DNA of 64,000 bases from Cacconaster sp033811195 (GTDB lineage: Bacteria; Bacteroidota; Bacteroidia; Bacteroidales; UBA932): assembly GCA_033811195.1 (NCBI GenBank), contig JAPXOZ010000001.1, forward strand, positions 186,001-250,000, written 5' to 3'. The notes under the pieces are model-generated. The model was not told the origin of the DNA and made no database searches. It saw only the letters and a program-made list of their open reading frames with translations. Shown here one piece after another: positions 44,233-52,453 of the stretch. Every line of letters begins with the position of its first letter. Positions within the stretch are counted from its first letter, which is position 1. Made by a program: the position numbers and the translations under genes.

Positions 44233-44433
44233 CTATTTTTTTATTTCGTTAGGTACAAGAAGTGTACGCACATCCACATTCAGTATTTCCGCTATCCTGT
44301 ATAGTACGGGTATAGGAGGTTGCACTTTGTTCGTGGCGTATAGATTGACCATATTAAAACCTTTGCCAAGTCGTTTAGCCAATTCAGTTTGACTAATCCC
44401 CGCCTCAATCAATGCTTCTTTTATCCGATTCAT
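44233..44433 (-). CDS. XRE-family regulator of the methyltransferase operon
   Basis: A 66-residue Cro/C1-type helix-turn-helix protein (about 9-58, ALIEAGISQTELAKRLGKG, VLYRIAEILNVDVRTLL). It is the first gene of the operon, 4 nt before the methyltransferase, and resembles the controller proteins of restriction-modification systems in size and place. Likely autoregulates the operon from the promoter at 44458-44465. Confidence 0.88.
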   Translation of the reverse strand: MNRIKEALIEAGISQTELAKRLGKGFNMVNLYATNKVQPPIPVLYRIAEILNVDVRTLLVPNEIKK

Positions 44434-44457
44434 TGCGACATCTTCTTTAACTTGTTA

Positions 44458-44465
44458 CAAAGGTA
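44458..44465 (-). promoter_or_regulatory. -7 box of XRE-methyltransferase operon
   Basis: TACCTTTG on the minus strand, 24 nt before the XRE start. Confidence 0.5.
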
Positions 44466-44615
44466 TATAATTTTATTGGGTAAACCACTGTGCTCTTAAA
44501 AGAAAGTATTTCGTTAATGGCTTATCCCAAGCTATTTTGGAAAATTCTATTTGTTTTTTCGCCAGTCGATTTTATAAAACTGCCGCCGATAGTTCGTACT
44601 TTCGAAAAAAGATGC

Positions 44616-44710
44616 TATATTTGCAAATGAAAGAGTTATTTGACAGCATAGCAACGCAAAACGCTGAAATTCGCACGGTTGCTAACTCGTTACCGCCACT
44701 TTTCAAATAA
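44616..44710 (+). pseudogene. Short promoter-proximal gene remnant
   Basis: A consensus -7 box TATATTTG (44616-44623) is followed after 3 nt by ATG (44627) and a 27-codon frame (MKELFDSIATQ to LPPLFK, TAA at 44710). It looks like the first codons of a lost mobile-element gene or the right border of the island. The remaining sequence from 44434 to 44913 holds the XRE promoter, small hairpins (44735-44750; 44750-44775, a possible terminator for the DAHP synthase gene) and a degenerate repeat tract. Confidence 0.35.
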
Positions 44711-44789
44711 TTCGCTAAAAGTTTATTCCTCAATCGGTTAAGTCTAACCGATGAAAATCTTAAATATTTTTCATCTGCACCCTCGTACC

Positions 44790-44915
44790 ACATATTCCAC
44801 ACCCAATACCAACCACAACTTACTCCTGACTCGAAACTCATAACTCAGGACTCATCTACACCCCGTACCACTCAAGACTACATACTACATACTACACACT
44901 ACACACTCATAACTC
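44790..44915. repeat. Degenerate ACTCA-type repeat tract
   Basis: Low-complexity, almost G-free text (CGAAACTCATAACTCAGGAC, then CTACATACTACATACTACAC, repeated TACACACTACACACTC) lies directly after the DAHP synthase stop. It shares words such as CAACTTACTC and GTACCAC with the tract at 19296-19510. Confidence 0.6.
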
Positions 44916-45951
44916 AAACCTGTCGTCTAATTGAAGCCATGTGTATAAGCTTGAAAAGCTCCTCTATAAATTCAGGATCAAGGTCACGTGATAACGCACC
45001 GCTGCGTGTTTTCTCGAGAATCTCTTCCCAGCGTTGTTGTTGCAGGATAGTAATATTACTCTGCCGCTTCTGTTCGCCTATCTGATCTACCACTCCCATT
45101 CTGAGTTCAAGTATTTCCAAAATGTTGTCGTCGAGCGAATCGATGCGTGCCCTGAGCTCCTGTAATCTTCTACTTAATTCTTCGTCTTCAGGAACGCTGC
45201 TGCGTATTTGAATATTGTCGAACATCCGGGCCAGAGAGCTCGGCTCAATCTGTTGTTCTGAATCACTGAGTGCAGAGTCGGGGGATATGTGACTCTCGAT
45301 AAAAAGTCCATCAAAGCCCAGATCCATTGCCATCTGCGATACTTCGTAAAGAAGCTCGCGCTTGCCGGCTATATGGCTAGGATCGCAAAGTATCCTCAAA
45401 TCGGGACGTTTGCGCATAAGGTCAATTGGCACCTGCCACTTAGGCTCGTTGCGGTAACGACCTTTCTCATAGAAAGAAAAACCTCGGTGAATAACAGAAA
45501 TATCTTTAATACCTGCCATTTCAAGCCTTTCAACGGCCCCGAGCCATAGGTCAAGGTCAGGATTGAGGGGGTTTTTCACAAAAACAGGGATATCCACTCC
45601 CTGAAGGGCATCTGCCAGATCCTGTACGGCGAAGGGGTTGGCTGTGGTACGGGCTCCAACCCAAATCATATCTATTCCGGCCTTCAATACCGCTTCCAGG
45701 TGGGCTGCTGTTGCCACCTCCACAATGACTTTCAGACCGGTTTCGCGGCGTACTCGCTGCAACCAGGGAAGGCCTCTCTCTCCCACCCCTTCAAAAGTAC
45801 CGGGACGGGTGCGAGGTTTCCATAACCCCGCTCTATAGGCTATGTGGCGGTAATCTTTCCTGTCTGCAAAAATATCAACAAGAGCAGATGCTGTAGCCAG
45901 CACCTGCTCTTCTGACTCGGCACTGCAGGGTCCGCAGATGATTTGTATCAT
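44914..45951 (-). CDS. Bifunctional DAHP synthase / chorismate mutase
   Basis: A 345-residue fusion: an N-terminal DAHP synthase of the KDO8P-like type (1-250, IICGPCSAESEEQV, AGLWKPRTRPGTFEG, WVGARTTANPF, CDPSHIAGKRE) and a C-terminal AroQ chorismate mutase (about 258-345, LQELRARIDSLDDNILEILELRM). It provides the first step of the shikimate pathway and the first step to phenylalanine/tyrosine; in such fusions the mutase part gives feedback control by prephenate or chorismate. The start shares one base with the frr stop, so it is translationally coupled. Confidence 0.95.
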   Translation of the reverse strand: MIQIICGPCSAESEEQVLATASALVDIFADRKDYRHIAYRAGLWKPRTRPGTFEGVGERGLPWLQRVRRETGLKVIVEVATAAHLEAVLKAGIDMIWVGARTTANPFAVQDLADALQGVDIPVFVKNPLNPDLDLWLGAVERLEMAGIKDISVIHRGFSFYEKGRYRNEPKWQVPIDLMRKRPDLRILCDPSHIAGKRELLYEVSQMAMDLGFDGLFIESHISPDSALSDSEQQIEPSSLARMFDNIQIRSSVPEDEELSRRLQELRARIDSLDDNILEILELRMGVVDQIGEQKRQSNITILQQQRWEEILEKTRSGALSRDLDPEFIEELFKLIHMASIRRQV

Positions 45952-46517
45952 TATACTGTCATTATCTCCTTCTCTTTATCGGCAAGCAAGTCGTCAACAT
46001 TCTTGGTATAGGTATCGGTCTCTTTCTGAATGTCAACTTCGGAAACTTTTACCACATCCTCGGGCATCCCCTCTTTTTGGAGCTTCCTAAGTATATCTAT
46101 ACCTTCGCGACGAGCATTGCGAATGCTGATCTTGGCATTTTCGCCGGCAGTTCTTGCTGTCTTTACCAATTCGCGACGACGCTCCTCTGTCAGAGCAGGC
46201 ACATTGATACGGATCTGTTCTCCATTATTCTGTGGAGTAAATCCTATATTGGCATCCATAATGGCCTTTTCAATGGCAGGAATCATCTTTTTATCCCAAG
46301 GCTGAATGATAATGGTCTTGGCATCGGGGGTATTGATGCTGGCTACCTGGGGAACGGGGGTCATCGATCCGTAATAATTGACCATAACTGCGTTGAATAC
46401 CGCCGGATTGGCCTTGCCTGCACGGTAGGTTTTGAGATCTTCGTCCAGAAACTCCACGGCCTCAGCCATCTTTTGACTGGTCGAAGCAATGATTTCTTTT
46501 GCTTTCTCTATCATCAT
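45951..46517 (-). CDS. frr: Ribosome recycling factor
   Basis: A 188-residue protein that splits post-termination ribosomes with EF-G. Conserved blocks: RAGKANPAVFNAVMVNYYGS, PVPQVASINTPDAKTIIIQPWDK, and IRINVPALTEERRRELVK. It lies 15 nt after pyrH, the usual bacterial order, and overlaps the downstream DAHP synthase gene by one base. Confidence 0.97.
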   Translation of the reverse strand: MMIEKAKEIIASTSQKMAEAVEFLDEDLKTYRAGKANPAVFNAVMVNYYGSMTPVPQVASINTPDAKTIIIQPWDKKMIPAIEKAIMDANIGFTPQNNGEQIRINVPALTEERRRELVKTARTAGENAKISIRNARREGIDILRKLQKEGMPEDVVKVSEVDIQKETDTYTKNVDDLLADKEKEIMTV

Positions 46518-46532
46518 TATCAGTTTTGAATA

Positions 46533-47258
46533 TTAAATAATCGTTTTAACATGGTTTGAGACTATCGTGCCCACCTCCTCTCCGGCAACGAGCCGTTTGA
46601 GGCCGCCTTCTTCGTTTATGTTAAAGACAACAACAGGCATATCGTTCTCTCTGCAAAGAGTGAATGCGGTCTGATCCATCACACGAAGATTATCCTCAAT
46701 AACTTTGTCAAATGTAATGGAACGATATCTCACCGCACCCGTATGTTTTTTGGGGTCCTTGTCATAGACTCCATCTACTTTTGTGCCTTTCAAAAGGGCA
46801 TCCGCGCCAAGTTCGCAGGCTCTGAGAGCTGCCGCGGAATCAGTAGTAAAGAAAGGGTTGCCTGTACCTCCGGCCACTACAGCCACTCCACCTTCTTCCA
46901 TATACTCGAGGACCTCGTCACGCATATAATACCTCGCCATAGGACGCATCGGCGTGGCGGTGAAAACCTCCGCCTTAAGCCCCGCATTCCTTAACGAAAG
47001 GGAGAGTCCTATACTGTTGATGACAGTAGCCAGCATACCCATCTGATCTCCTCTAACCCGATCAAATCCGCGTTCCGTGCCGGCCAAACCCCGGAAAATA
47101 TTACCACCACCGATGACAATGGCAACCTGTACACCACGGCGTACTACGGAAGCTACAGCCTCGGCATAACGAGCCATCACATCTTCATCGAGTCCTACTC
47201 CGTCGGAACCTCCTATGGCCTCGCCACTAAGTTTCAATAATATCCTGTTGTACTTCAT
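46533..47258 (-). CDS. pyrH: UMP kinase
   Basis: A 241-residue hexameric UMP kinase of the amino acid kinase family; it makes UDP for pyrimidine nucleotides. Visible motifs: LLKLSGEAIGG at the start, VAIVIGGGNIFRG, GTGNPFFTTDSAAALRA and TKVDGVYDKDPKKH. It is the first gene of pyrH-frr-DAHP synthase/chorismate mutase on the minus strand. Confidence 0.97.
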   Translation of the reverse strand: MKYNRILLKLSGEAIGGSDGVGLDEDVMARYAEAVASVVRRGVQVAIVIGGGNIFRGLAGTERGFDRVRGDQMGMLATVINSIGLSLSLRNAGLKAEVFTATPMRPMARYYMRDEVLEYMEEGGVAVVAGGTGNPFFTTDSAAALRACELGADALLKGTKVDGVYDKDPKKHTGAVRYRSITFDKVIEDNLRVMDQTAFTLCRENDMPVVVFNINEEGGLKRLVAGEEVGTIVSNHVKTII

Positions 47259-47330
47259 ACAATTGTCTATTGTTTGGTTTTTACAACGAACAAAAGTAGT
47301 TAAATATTATGATTTTTACAACTAAAGGTC

Positions 47331-47338
47331 TATATTTG
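47331..47338 (+). promoter_or_regulatory. -7 box for frdC
   Basis: TATATTTG, 32 nt before the frdC ATG. Confidence 0.55.
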
Positions 47339-47369
47339 CGCTCTCAAATTAAGATACAAAAATTGACTT

Positions 47370-48035
47370 ATGGCAAATATATTCACTTCGTCCATCGGAA
47401 AAAAGGTTATCATGAGCATCAGCGGATTGTTCCTGATCCTTTTTCTTCTGCTTCACATGAGCCTCAACTTCACATCCATCTTCAGTGAGGAGACTTTCCG
47501 GCAAGTATGTGACTTTATGGCTCTCCCCATTGTGAGCATTCTGGTACCCCTGCTTGCTTTCGGATTTATAATTCACATCGTGTACGCATTCATTCTCACT
47601 CTCAGTAACCTTAGGGCTCGCGGAGGTTATAACCGTTATGCAGTGCCCAATAAAGCACCCACCGATTCATGGGCTTCACGCAATATGATTGTTCTCGGCA
47701 TCATCGTGGTTCTGGGTCTTGTGCTACACCTCACACATTTCTGGGCTGACATGCAGCTGGCAGAGTGGATGGGCAAAGAATCTGCCAACCCCAACGAGCT
47801 GATGACTGCCACCTTTGGAAATATATGGATTACCATCATTTATCTGATCTGGTTCGCAGCAATCTGGTTTCACCTTACCCACGGTTTCTGGAGCGCATTC
47901 CAATCCATAGGTCTGAGCAATACAATATGGTTTAAAAGATTAAAGGTGATTGGCATTGTGATAGTCACCGTGCTTATGGGAGGGTTTGCCCTGACAGCCA
48001 TTTACGCCTACTTGAAAGCAAACGGAATAGTCTAG
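47370..48035 (+). CDS. frdC: Succinate dehydrogenase/fumarate reductase cytochrome b subunit
   Basis: A 221-residue membrane anchor with five helices, of the Bacteroidota/Wolinella type that binds two haems. Histidines in helices are visible: LLHMSLNF, FIIHIVYAF, LVLHLTHFWAD and FHLTHGFW. The flavoprotein and iron-sulfur subunits, which normally follow directly, are absent; instead a convergent hemW gene begins, with stops overlapping. The protein looks intact, so its partners are presumably encoded elsewhere. Confidence 0.93.
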   Translation: MANIFTSSIGKKVIMSISGLFLILFLLLHMSLNFTSIFSEETFRQVCDFMALPIVSILVPLLAFGFIIHIVYAFILTLSNLRARGGYNRYAVPNKAPTDSWASRNMIVLGIIVVLGLVLHLTHFWADMQLAEWMGKESANPNELMTATFGNIWITIIYLIWFAAIWFHLTHGFWSAFQSIGLSNTIWFKRLKVIGIVIVTVLMGGFALTAIYAYLKANGIV

Positions 48036-49156
48036 AGAAAAAGTTGCTGCATTATCCCATCCGAGACAAACAATCTCTCTTTCGGAATGCGGATAATGTC
48101 GCCTTCAGATATGATATCTCCGGTGTTCGTAAGATGTTCGAGCACCGGTTTTATTTTTGCCAGTCTCGAATTCTCAAGAGAGGAGAGAGAGAGGCCGGCA
48201 ACTTTTCTTAATCCAAGCATTATCTGTTCATTGAATTTATCATCCTCCGATAGGATTTCATCGTTTCTTATATTGAGAGAAACATTGCCCTCCATTGCCC
48301 CGATATAACTCTTAATATCTGCAATATTTGAGCAACGGCAGCTGCGACCGTCAAAAGAGTGCGCCGAAGCTCCCAACCCAAGATAGGGCACTCTCTCCCA
48401 ATACGAGGAGTTGTGAATCGATTCTCGTCCGGGAATGGCAAAATTAGAGATCTCATACTGGCGGTAACCTGCCTGCTCAAGCATCTGCTGCAAAATAGAA
48501 TAGTGTGCAGCGCAAATCTCTTGAGGGGGCTCGTGGTAGTGGTCGGAATCGGCAAGCAAAGCAAGTTCAGTACCCGGTTCAATGCTCATCTGGTAACAGG
48601 AGACATGTTCCGGGGAAAGAGCAGTAAGCTGTGCAATATTAGCTCTCCATTGCTCATCGGAAAGCCCTTCAAAACCAAAGATCAAATCAAGTGAAATATT
48701 GTTAAAACCAGCCTTCCGCGCCATAATGAAAGCCTTAATTGCCTGAGCAGAAGTATGTCTGCGTCGCATCCAGACAAGATGTTCATCGCAAAAAGACTGA
48801 ACTCCTATACTTAGTCTGTCGACTCCTGCACGACGCCATCCCTCAAGCTTTTGAGGGGTCACGTCATCGGGATTGGCCTCCAGGGTAAACTCATGAAGAA
48901 TCTTTATTCCAAACACATTGCGCACTACATCTGCCAGATCTGCGATCTCTTCAGCATCCAAAAGCGAAGGAGTGCCCCCACCCATGTAAATGGTATCGGG
49001 GAACACTCCTGCAAAAAAATCGACTCTTTCCGAAATCTCGGACTTCAGGGCATCCAAATAGCGCCTGCGCTGTACTCTGCCATCAATCTCCGAATAGAAA
49101 TCGCAATAGAGGCAAAAAGAGGAACAGAAAGGCAAATGGATATAGATGCCCGCCAT
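48032..49156 (-). CDS. hemW: HemW-like radical SAM protein
   Basis: A 374-residue member of the coproporphyrinogen dehydrogenase-like group. The radical SAM motif is CSSFCLYCDF (CxxxCxxC, about 11-18), followed by YMGGGTPSLL, EANPDDVT, SIGVQSF and the HemW C-terminal domain. HemW proteins are haem chaperones rather than haem synthesis enzymes. It is 9 nt downstream of the coiled-coil gene and overlaps frdC at the stop. Confidence 0.92.
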   Translation of the reverse strand: MAGIYIHLPFCSSFCLYCDFYSEIDGRVQRRRYLDALKSEISERVDFFAGVFPDTIYMGGGTPSLLDAEEIADLADVVRNVFGIKILHEFTLEANPDDVTPQKLEGWRRAGVDRLSIGVQSFCDEHLVWMRRRHTSAQAIKAFIMARKAGFNNISLDLIFGFEGLSDEQWRANIAQLTALSPEHVSCYQMSIEPGTELALLADSDHYHEPPQEICAAHYSILQQMLEQAGYRQYEISNFAIPGRESIHNSSYWERVPYLGLGASAHSFDGRSCRCSNIADIKSYIGAMEGNVSLNIRNDEILSEDDKFNEQIMLGLRKVAGLSLSSLENSRLAKIKPVLEHLTNTGDIISEGDIIRIPKERLFVSDGIMQQLFL

Positions 49157-49165
49157 GACAGCGCT

Positions 49166-50014
49166 CTACCTCAAGAGCAGATCCGCACTGCCAAGTTTGA
49201 TCTCTGAAGAGTAAACCTCAACATTGTAGATACCCTTCACGAAACCCTGGCCGCTGGCAAAGTAGATGCAAACCTCTACCTCATCGCCCTGGTAATCAAC
49301 CTCGCGTGAAGCAGAATAAATCATCTCCTCACCATCAATTGTAAATATCCTTTGCTGATCGCCGGTCATCAGGATACCATCGGGGCCTTTCACTCTGATA
49401 TAGATAATCTTGGGGCCCTTCTCTGCAATAGAGTTCTCGATCAGACTGAGGCAGGTACGTAGCTTCTCCACACGACTGCTGCGGTCTGTCTCCTTATTGG
49501 AGGCATTGATAGCCGAAAGTACTACACCCCTGGCCTTTACCACTGCACCGGCGGATGCCTTGGCAGATAAAGCCTCTGTAGTGGTTACCAGCTCGTCATA
49601 CTGCTTACGACTCTCCTCAGCCTCCTGACGTGCTTCCGTCGCCTGCTGGCGAAGAGCGGTATTAAGGGTGTTGAGAGAATCTATTTGGACGATATAGCCT
49701 TTCATGATGGAACGAAGCGTACCGAGCTCCTTTTCGTACTGACGAATTTTAGACCTGTTGGTAGCCTCGGTCTTCTGAAGACGCTCGATTAGCTGTCCAA
49801 CCTTTTCTCTCTCTACATCAAGCGAGTCGTTGATCGCCTGATTGGTGGAGGTAAGGGTGGCATAATCATTCTGGAGGGCAACCAGTTCAGTGGTAAGATC
49901 CTCTTTTTCGAGATTAAGGTCCTTAACCAATTTGTGTTTGCTTACCCAAACAAATACCAGCACTCCCAGAAGGACTGCTGCCACAACGGATAATGTGATT
50001 ACAATTTTTTTCAT
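49166..50014 (-). CDS. Membrane-anchored coiled-coil protein
   Basis: A 282-residue protein: one N-terminal membrane helix (4-25), a long coiled coil (about 32-155, with repeated glutamate and lysine heptads), then a beta-rich C-terminal domain (190-282, IIYIRVKGPDGILMTGDQQRIFTIDGEEM). The pattern is a conserved Bacteroidales envelope protein of unknown function. The C-terminal domain probably lies in the periplasm. Confidence 0.75.
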   Translation of the reverse strand: MKKIVITLSVVAAVLLGVLVFVWVSKHKLVKDLNLEKEDLTTELVALQNDYATLTSTNQAINDSLDVEREKVGQLIERLQKTEATNRSKIRQYEKELGTLRSIMKGYIVQIDSLNTLNTALRQQATEARQEAEESRKQYDELVTTTEALSAKASAGAVVKARGVVLSAINASNKETDRSSRVEKLRTCLSLIENSIAEKGPKIIYIRVKGPDGILMTGDQQRIFTIDGEEMIYSASREVDYQGDEVEVCIYFASGQGFVKGIYNVEVYSSEIKLGSADLLLR

Positions 50015-50081
50015 CGTATAACTGTTTTGTGGTTTTCCTTATTATGCTACAAAAATAATTCCTTTTTTTGAAACATAGTAT

Positions 50082-50089
50082 TAAATTTG
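50082..50089 (+). promoter_or_regulatory. -7 box for gene at 50129
   Basis: TAAATTTG, 39 nt before ATG at 50129; it shows that an in-frame TTG at 50087 lies inside the promoter and is not the start. Confidence 0.5.
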
Positions 50090-50128
50090 CAGAAAACAGT
50101 CAAAACAAATCATTATTTACTAAACAAT

Positions 50129-50626
50129 ATGGCTATGAAGTATCTTATCCGCTCTATAAAGTACTTAATCTATTTCCTGATTCTATTTTTCATCATAGTG
50201 GGTTTACTATTCCTATGGCAGCATGCCAAGAATCCCGACATTACCTTTTCGGGACTTTTCCGGGAGGGAGCAATGCCTAAACTGGTCATTTTCTTTCTGC
50301 TGGTAGCTGCTATATACCCCGCACTGGGATTTGTCAAAAGAAAATTTCACCTCAACGGTGATTACTCAAAGTATGCGGATACTATCGAAGATACACTCAA
50401 GGATGCAGGATACGTAGTAGATAAAAAAGATGATGAAAAGATTATTTTCAGACACAGCAAGGCGATGACACGCCTTACCAGAATGTATGAAGATGCCATA
50501 AAATTCGATCTGACGCAGGACCCTATTGTGGTTGATGGATTTCGTAAGGATGTGGATCGCATACTGCGCGCCATCAGTTACCGCATTACGCGCGGAGAAG
50601 AGGAAAATATCTCAAACGAGGCCTAA
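50129..50626 (+). CDS. Conserved membrane protein, unknown
   Basis: A 165-residue protein from ATG at 50129 (MAMKYLIRSIKYLIYF). Two membrane helices (about 8-32 and 50-68) are followed by a soluble domain (80-165, DYSKYADTIEDTLKDAGYVVDKKDDEKIIFRHSKAMTRL in style) rich in charged residues. It is 18 nt before the DUF2007 gene and probably co-transcribed. Family not recognised with certainty. Confidence 0.75.
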   Translation: MAMKYLIRSIKYLIYFLILFFIIVGLLFLWQHAKNPDITFSGLFREGAMPKLVIFFLLVAAIYPALGFVKRKFHLNGDYSKYADTIEDTLKDAGYVVDKKDDEKIIFRHSKAMTRLTRMYEDAIKFDLTQDPIVVDGFRKDVDRILRAISYRITRGEEENISNEA

Positions 50627-50644
50627 TTATAACGAACAGCAAAA

Positions 50645-50857
50645 ATGAAAGAAGTTGCAAGGTACACGGAACCCTATTTGGCTCACATTGCCAAAGGGTT
50701 ACTTGAAAGCGAAGGTATAACCGCAGCGGTTCTGAATGAAAATTCATCACTGCCCGGCCTATGCAATATGTATGACGGGGCTATTAAACTGGTGGTGAAT
50801 GACGAGGATTATGACCTGGCACTTAAAGTGCTGGCAGCCGACTCCAGTTCGGAATAG
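50645..50857 (+). CDS. DUF2007 family protein
   Basis: A 70-residue protein of the putative signal-transducing DUF2007 family: EPYLAHIAKGLLESEGI, then NMYDGAIKLVVNDEDYDLALKVL. It is a small alpha/beta domain resembling metal-free ferredoxin folds; function unknown. Its last 49 nt overlap the end of the convergent DUF3109 gene. Confidence 0.8.
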   Translation: MKEVARYTEPYLAHIAKGLLESEGITAAVLNENSSLPGLCNMYDGAIKLVVNDEDYDLALKVLAADSSSE

Positions 50858-51399
50858 AACTCCTCACCATACCTGAATATGATGGGATTCCTGAGAAATT
50901 TGTATACGGGGATCCCTTCTTTTCTGCCTTTTTCAAAAGCACAGTCACAGATTGGCCAGCGATGGATGTTTAACGCAGTTAATCCACTTGATAGTTTTGA
51001 AACCCTGATGGGATAGAGGCGACAGGATATCGGCTTTGCGAAATCGCACCTTCCGGCACAAAATGCCCTCTCTATGGCACAAAAGCAGTTAGCGCCCTCA
51101 AATCTAGTATAGACGCACTCCTCTCTGTCACCGATAAGCGGTGTTACCAGATCACCATCCATATCTATCTCTGAAAAACCCTTCTTCTCTACCTGAGTAC
51201 GTCCTTCAGCACTCATCCAGGCTGAATAGTTCGGGTATTCCGCTTTTAGAATATCAACTTCCGTCTCCTCCAAAGGTGCGCCGCTATCGCCCACAATACA
51301 GCAAATACCTCCGCATTTTTCGTAATCACAACTAAAATATTCGGTGAGGATTTCTGAAGAGACAAGTATGTCGCCTATCCGTATTATTGAAGGGTACAT
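50809..51399 (-). CDS. DUF3109 family cysteine-rich protein
   Basis: A 196-residue protein with many conserved cysteines: CDYEKCGGICC (about 24-34), ECVYTRFEGANCFCAIERAFCAGRCDF (about 94-120), SCRLYPI and CDCAF. It matches DUF3109, related to the YkgJ-type zinc or iron cluster proteins. Function unknown. It overlaps the DUF2007 gene tail to tail. Confidence 0.85.
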   Translation of the reverse strand: MYPSIIRIGDILVSSEILTEYFSCDYEKCGGICCIVGDSGAPLEETEVDILKAEYPNYSAWMSAEGRTQVEKKGFSEIDMDGDLVTPLIGDREECVYTRFEGANCFCAIERAFCAGRCDFAKPISCRLYPIRVSKLSSGLTALNIHRWPICDCAFEKGRKEGIPVYKFLRNPIIFRYGEEFYSELESAASTLSARS

Positions 51400-51432
51400 T
51401 TTATTTTTTTTGCAAAAATAAAGATAAGTTTC

Positions 51433-51440
51433 TAATTTTG
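51433..51440 (+). promoter_or_regulatory. -7 box for TPR gene and downstream operon
   Basis: TAATTTTG, 53 nt before the TPR gene start at 51494. Confidence 0.5.
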
Positions 51441-51493
51441 GCCGGATTTATGCAAGAAGCATTAGTAATACGAATTTTAATTACTAGATAAAT

Positions 51494-52453
51494 ATGATGA
51501 AAAAGATTTTGGTTACTATTTTTGTTGCCCTCTTTACAATGGGCATTTCAATGGCTCAGGACCTTGGTCAGGCAACAGAACTTTTCAACAACGCAGGTAT
51601 GACACTTCAGGAAGGCAACGAGAGTGCCGCTTTGGATCTTTTCCAGAAGGCTATGGATATGGCCTTGCAACTTGGCGAAGAGGGTACCGCAATCGTTACT
51701 GAATGTAAAACAGTTATTCCGCAGCTTATGCTGAAACTCGGCAAAGATATGATTAGAGATGGTAATATCGACGACGCCATAGTAAAGATCAAAAAGGCCG
51801 CCGAAAAAGCCACCGAATATGAAAACGAAGGTGTACTCCTTGAGGCAAACGACCTTCTCGGCCAACTCAAGATCAATCAACTGATGGGAGTTGCCAACGA
51901 TCTGCTCACTGCGAGAGAATATGCTGAGGCTTATGAGGCATACAAAGATGTAATAGCATTAGATCCCAATAATGCCAACGCATATTTCCGTATGGGACAA
52001 GCTGCCAACGCGGCCGATAATACTGACGCTGCAGAAGAAGCCTTCCTCAAGGCAAAAGAGCTTGATGAGAGCATTGCAGATAATGTTGACAGACAGCTTT
52101 CAACCGTATTTATTAAGAAGGCTGTTGCCTGCCAGAGAGCAAAAGACCTCAAAGGTGCTATGGAGAATGCTCAGAAGTCCATCGAGTTTGGTGATAACGC
52201 CAACGCTCAGAAGATTGTCGGTCTCTCAGCTCTCGGTCTGAAGCAAAATGCTGTAGCAGCAGAGGCACTCAAGGCATATCTTGCAATGAGCCCCGATGCA
52301 AGAGACAGAGTTCAGATCGTCTATCAGCTTGGAACAGCCCTAATCGGTGCCGGCCAGACCGGAGAAGCTTGCGGTTACTTCAAGGAAATTGCACAGGATC
52401 CCAAATGGGGTGAAGCTGCAAGATATCAGATAACCGTCCTTAAATGCAAATAG
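51494..52453 (+). CDS. Exported TPR protein
   Basis: A 319-residue protein with a signal peptide (1-21, MGISMAQ end) and TPR repeats: about 22-60, 125-200 (AYEAYKDVIALDPNNANAYFRMGQAA) and 200-300. It opens a long co-oriented run: the U32 peptidase gene starts 10 nt before this stop. It has no enzyme motif and probably is a periplasmic scaffold. Confidence 0.82.
   Translation: MMKKILVTIFVALFTMGISMAQDLGQATELFNNAGMTLQEGNESAALDLFQKAMDMALQLGEEGTAIVTECKTVIPQLMLKLGKDMIRDGNIDDAIVKIKKAAEKATEYENEGVLLEANDLLGQLKINQLMGVANDLLTAREYAEAYEAYKDVIALDPNNANAYFRMGQAANAADNTDAAEEAFLKAKELDESIADNVDRQLSTVFIKKAVACQRAKDLKGAMENAQKSIEFGDNANAQKIVGLSALGLKQNAVAAEALKAYLAMSPDARDRVQIVYQLGTALIGAGQTGEACGYFKEIAQDPKWGEAARYQITVLKCK

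Larger units (their letters stand above)
35825..44720. mobile_element. Mobilisable accessory island (approximate limits)
   Basis: Genes from the integrase at 36061 to the XRE regulator at 44433 interrupt core chromosomal genes. The module holds an integrase, MobV relaxase, oriT-like region, restriction-modification-like genes and a second recombinase; there are no conjugation pore genes, so it would need a helper. The integrase-MobV part is visibly richer in G+C than its surroundings, while 39650-44433 is poorer, suggesting a composite. The ends are not resolved: no convincing long direct repeat was found. The gap 35676-36060 holds the two promoters, a hairpin at 35825-35865, and otherwise no gene. 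Confidence 0.75.

Noticed and set aside
35935..44693. CTCGTTAC direct repeat (35935-35942 and 44686-44693) as att sites
   Set aside because: Eight bases in two regions of several hundred are expected by chance too easily; no extension of the match.
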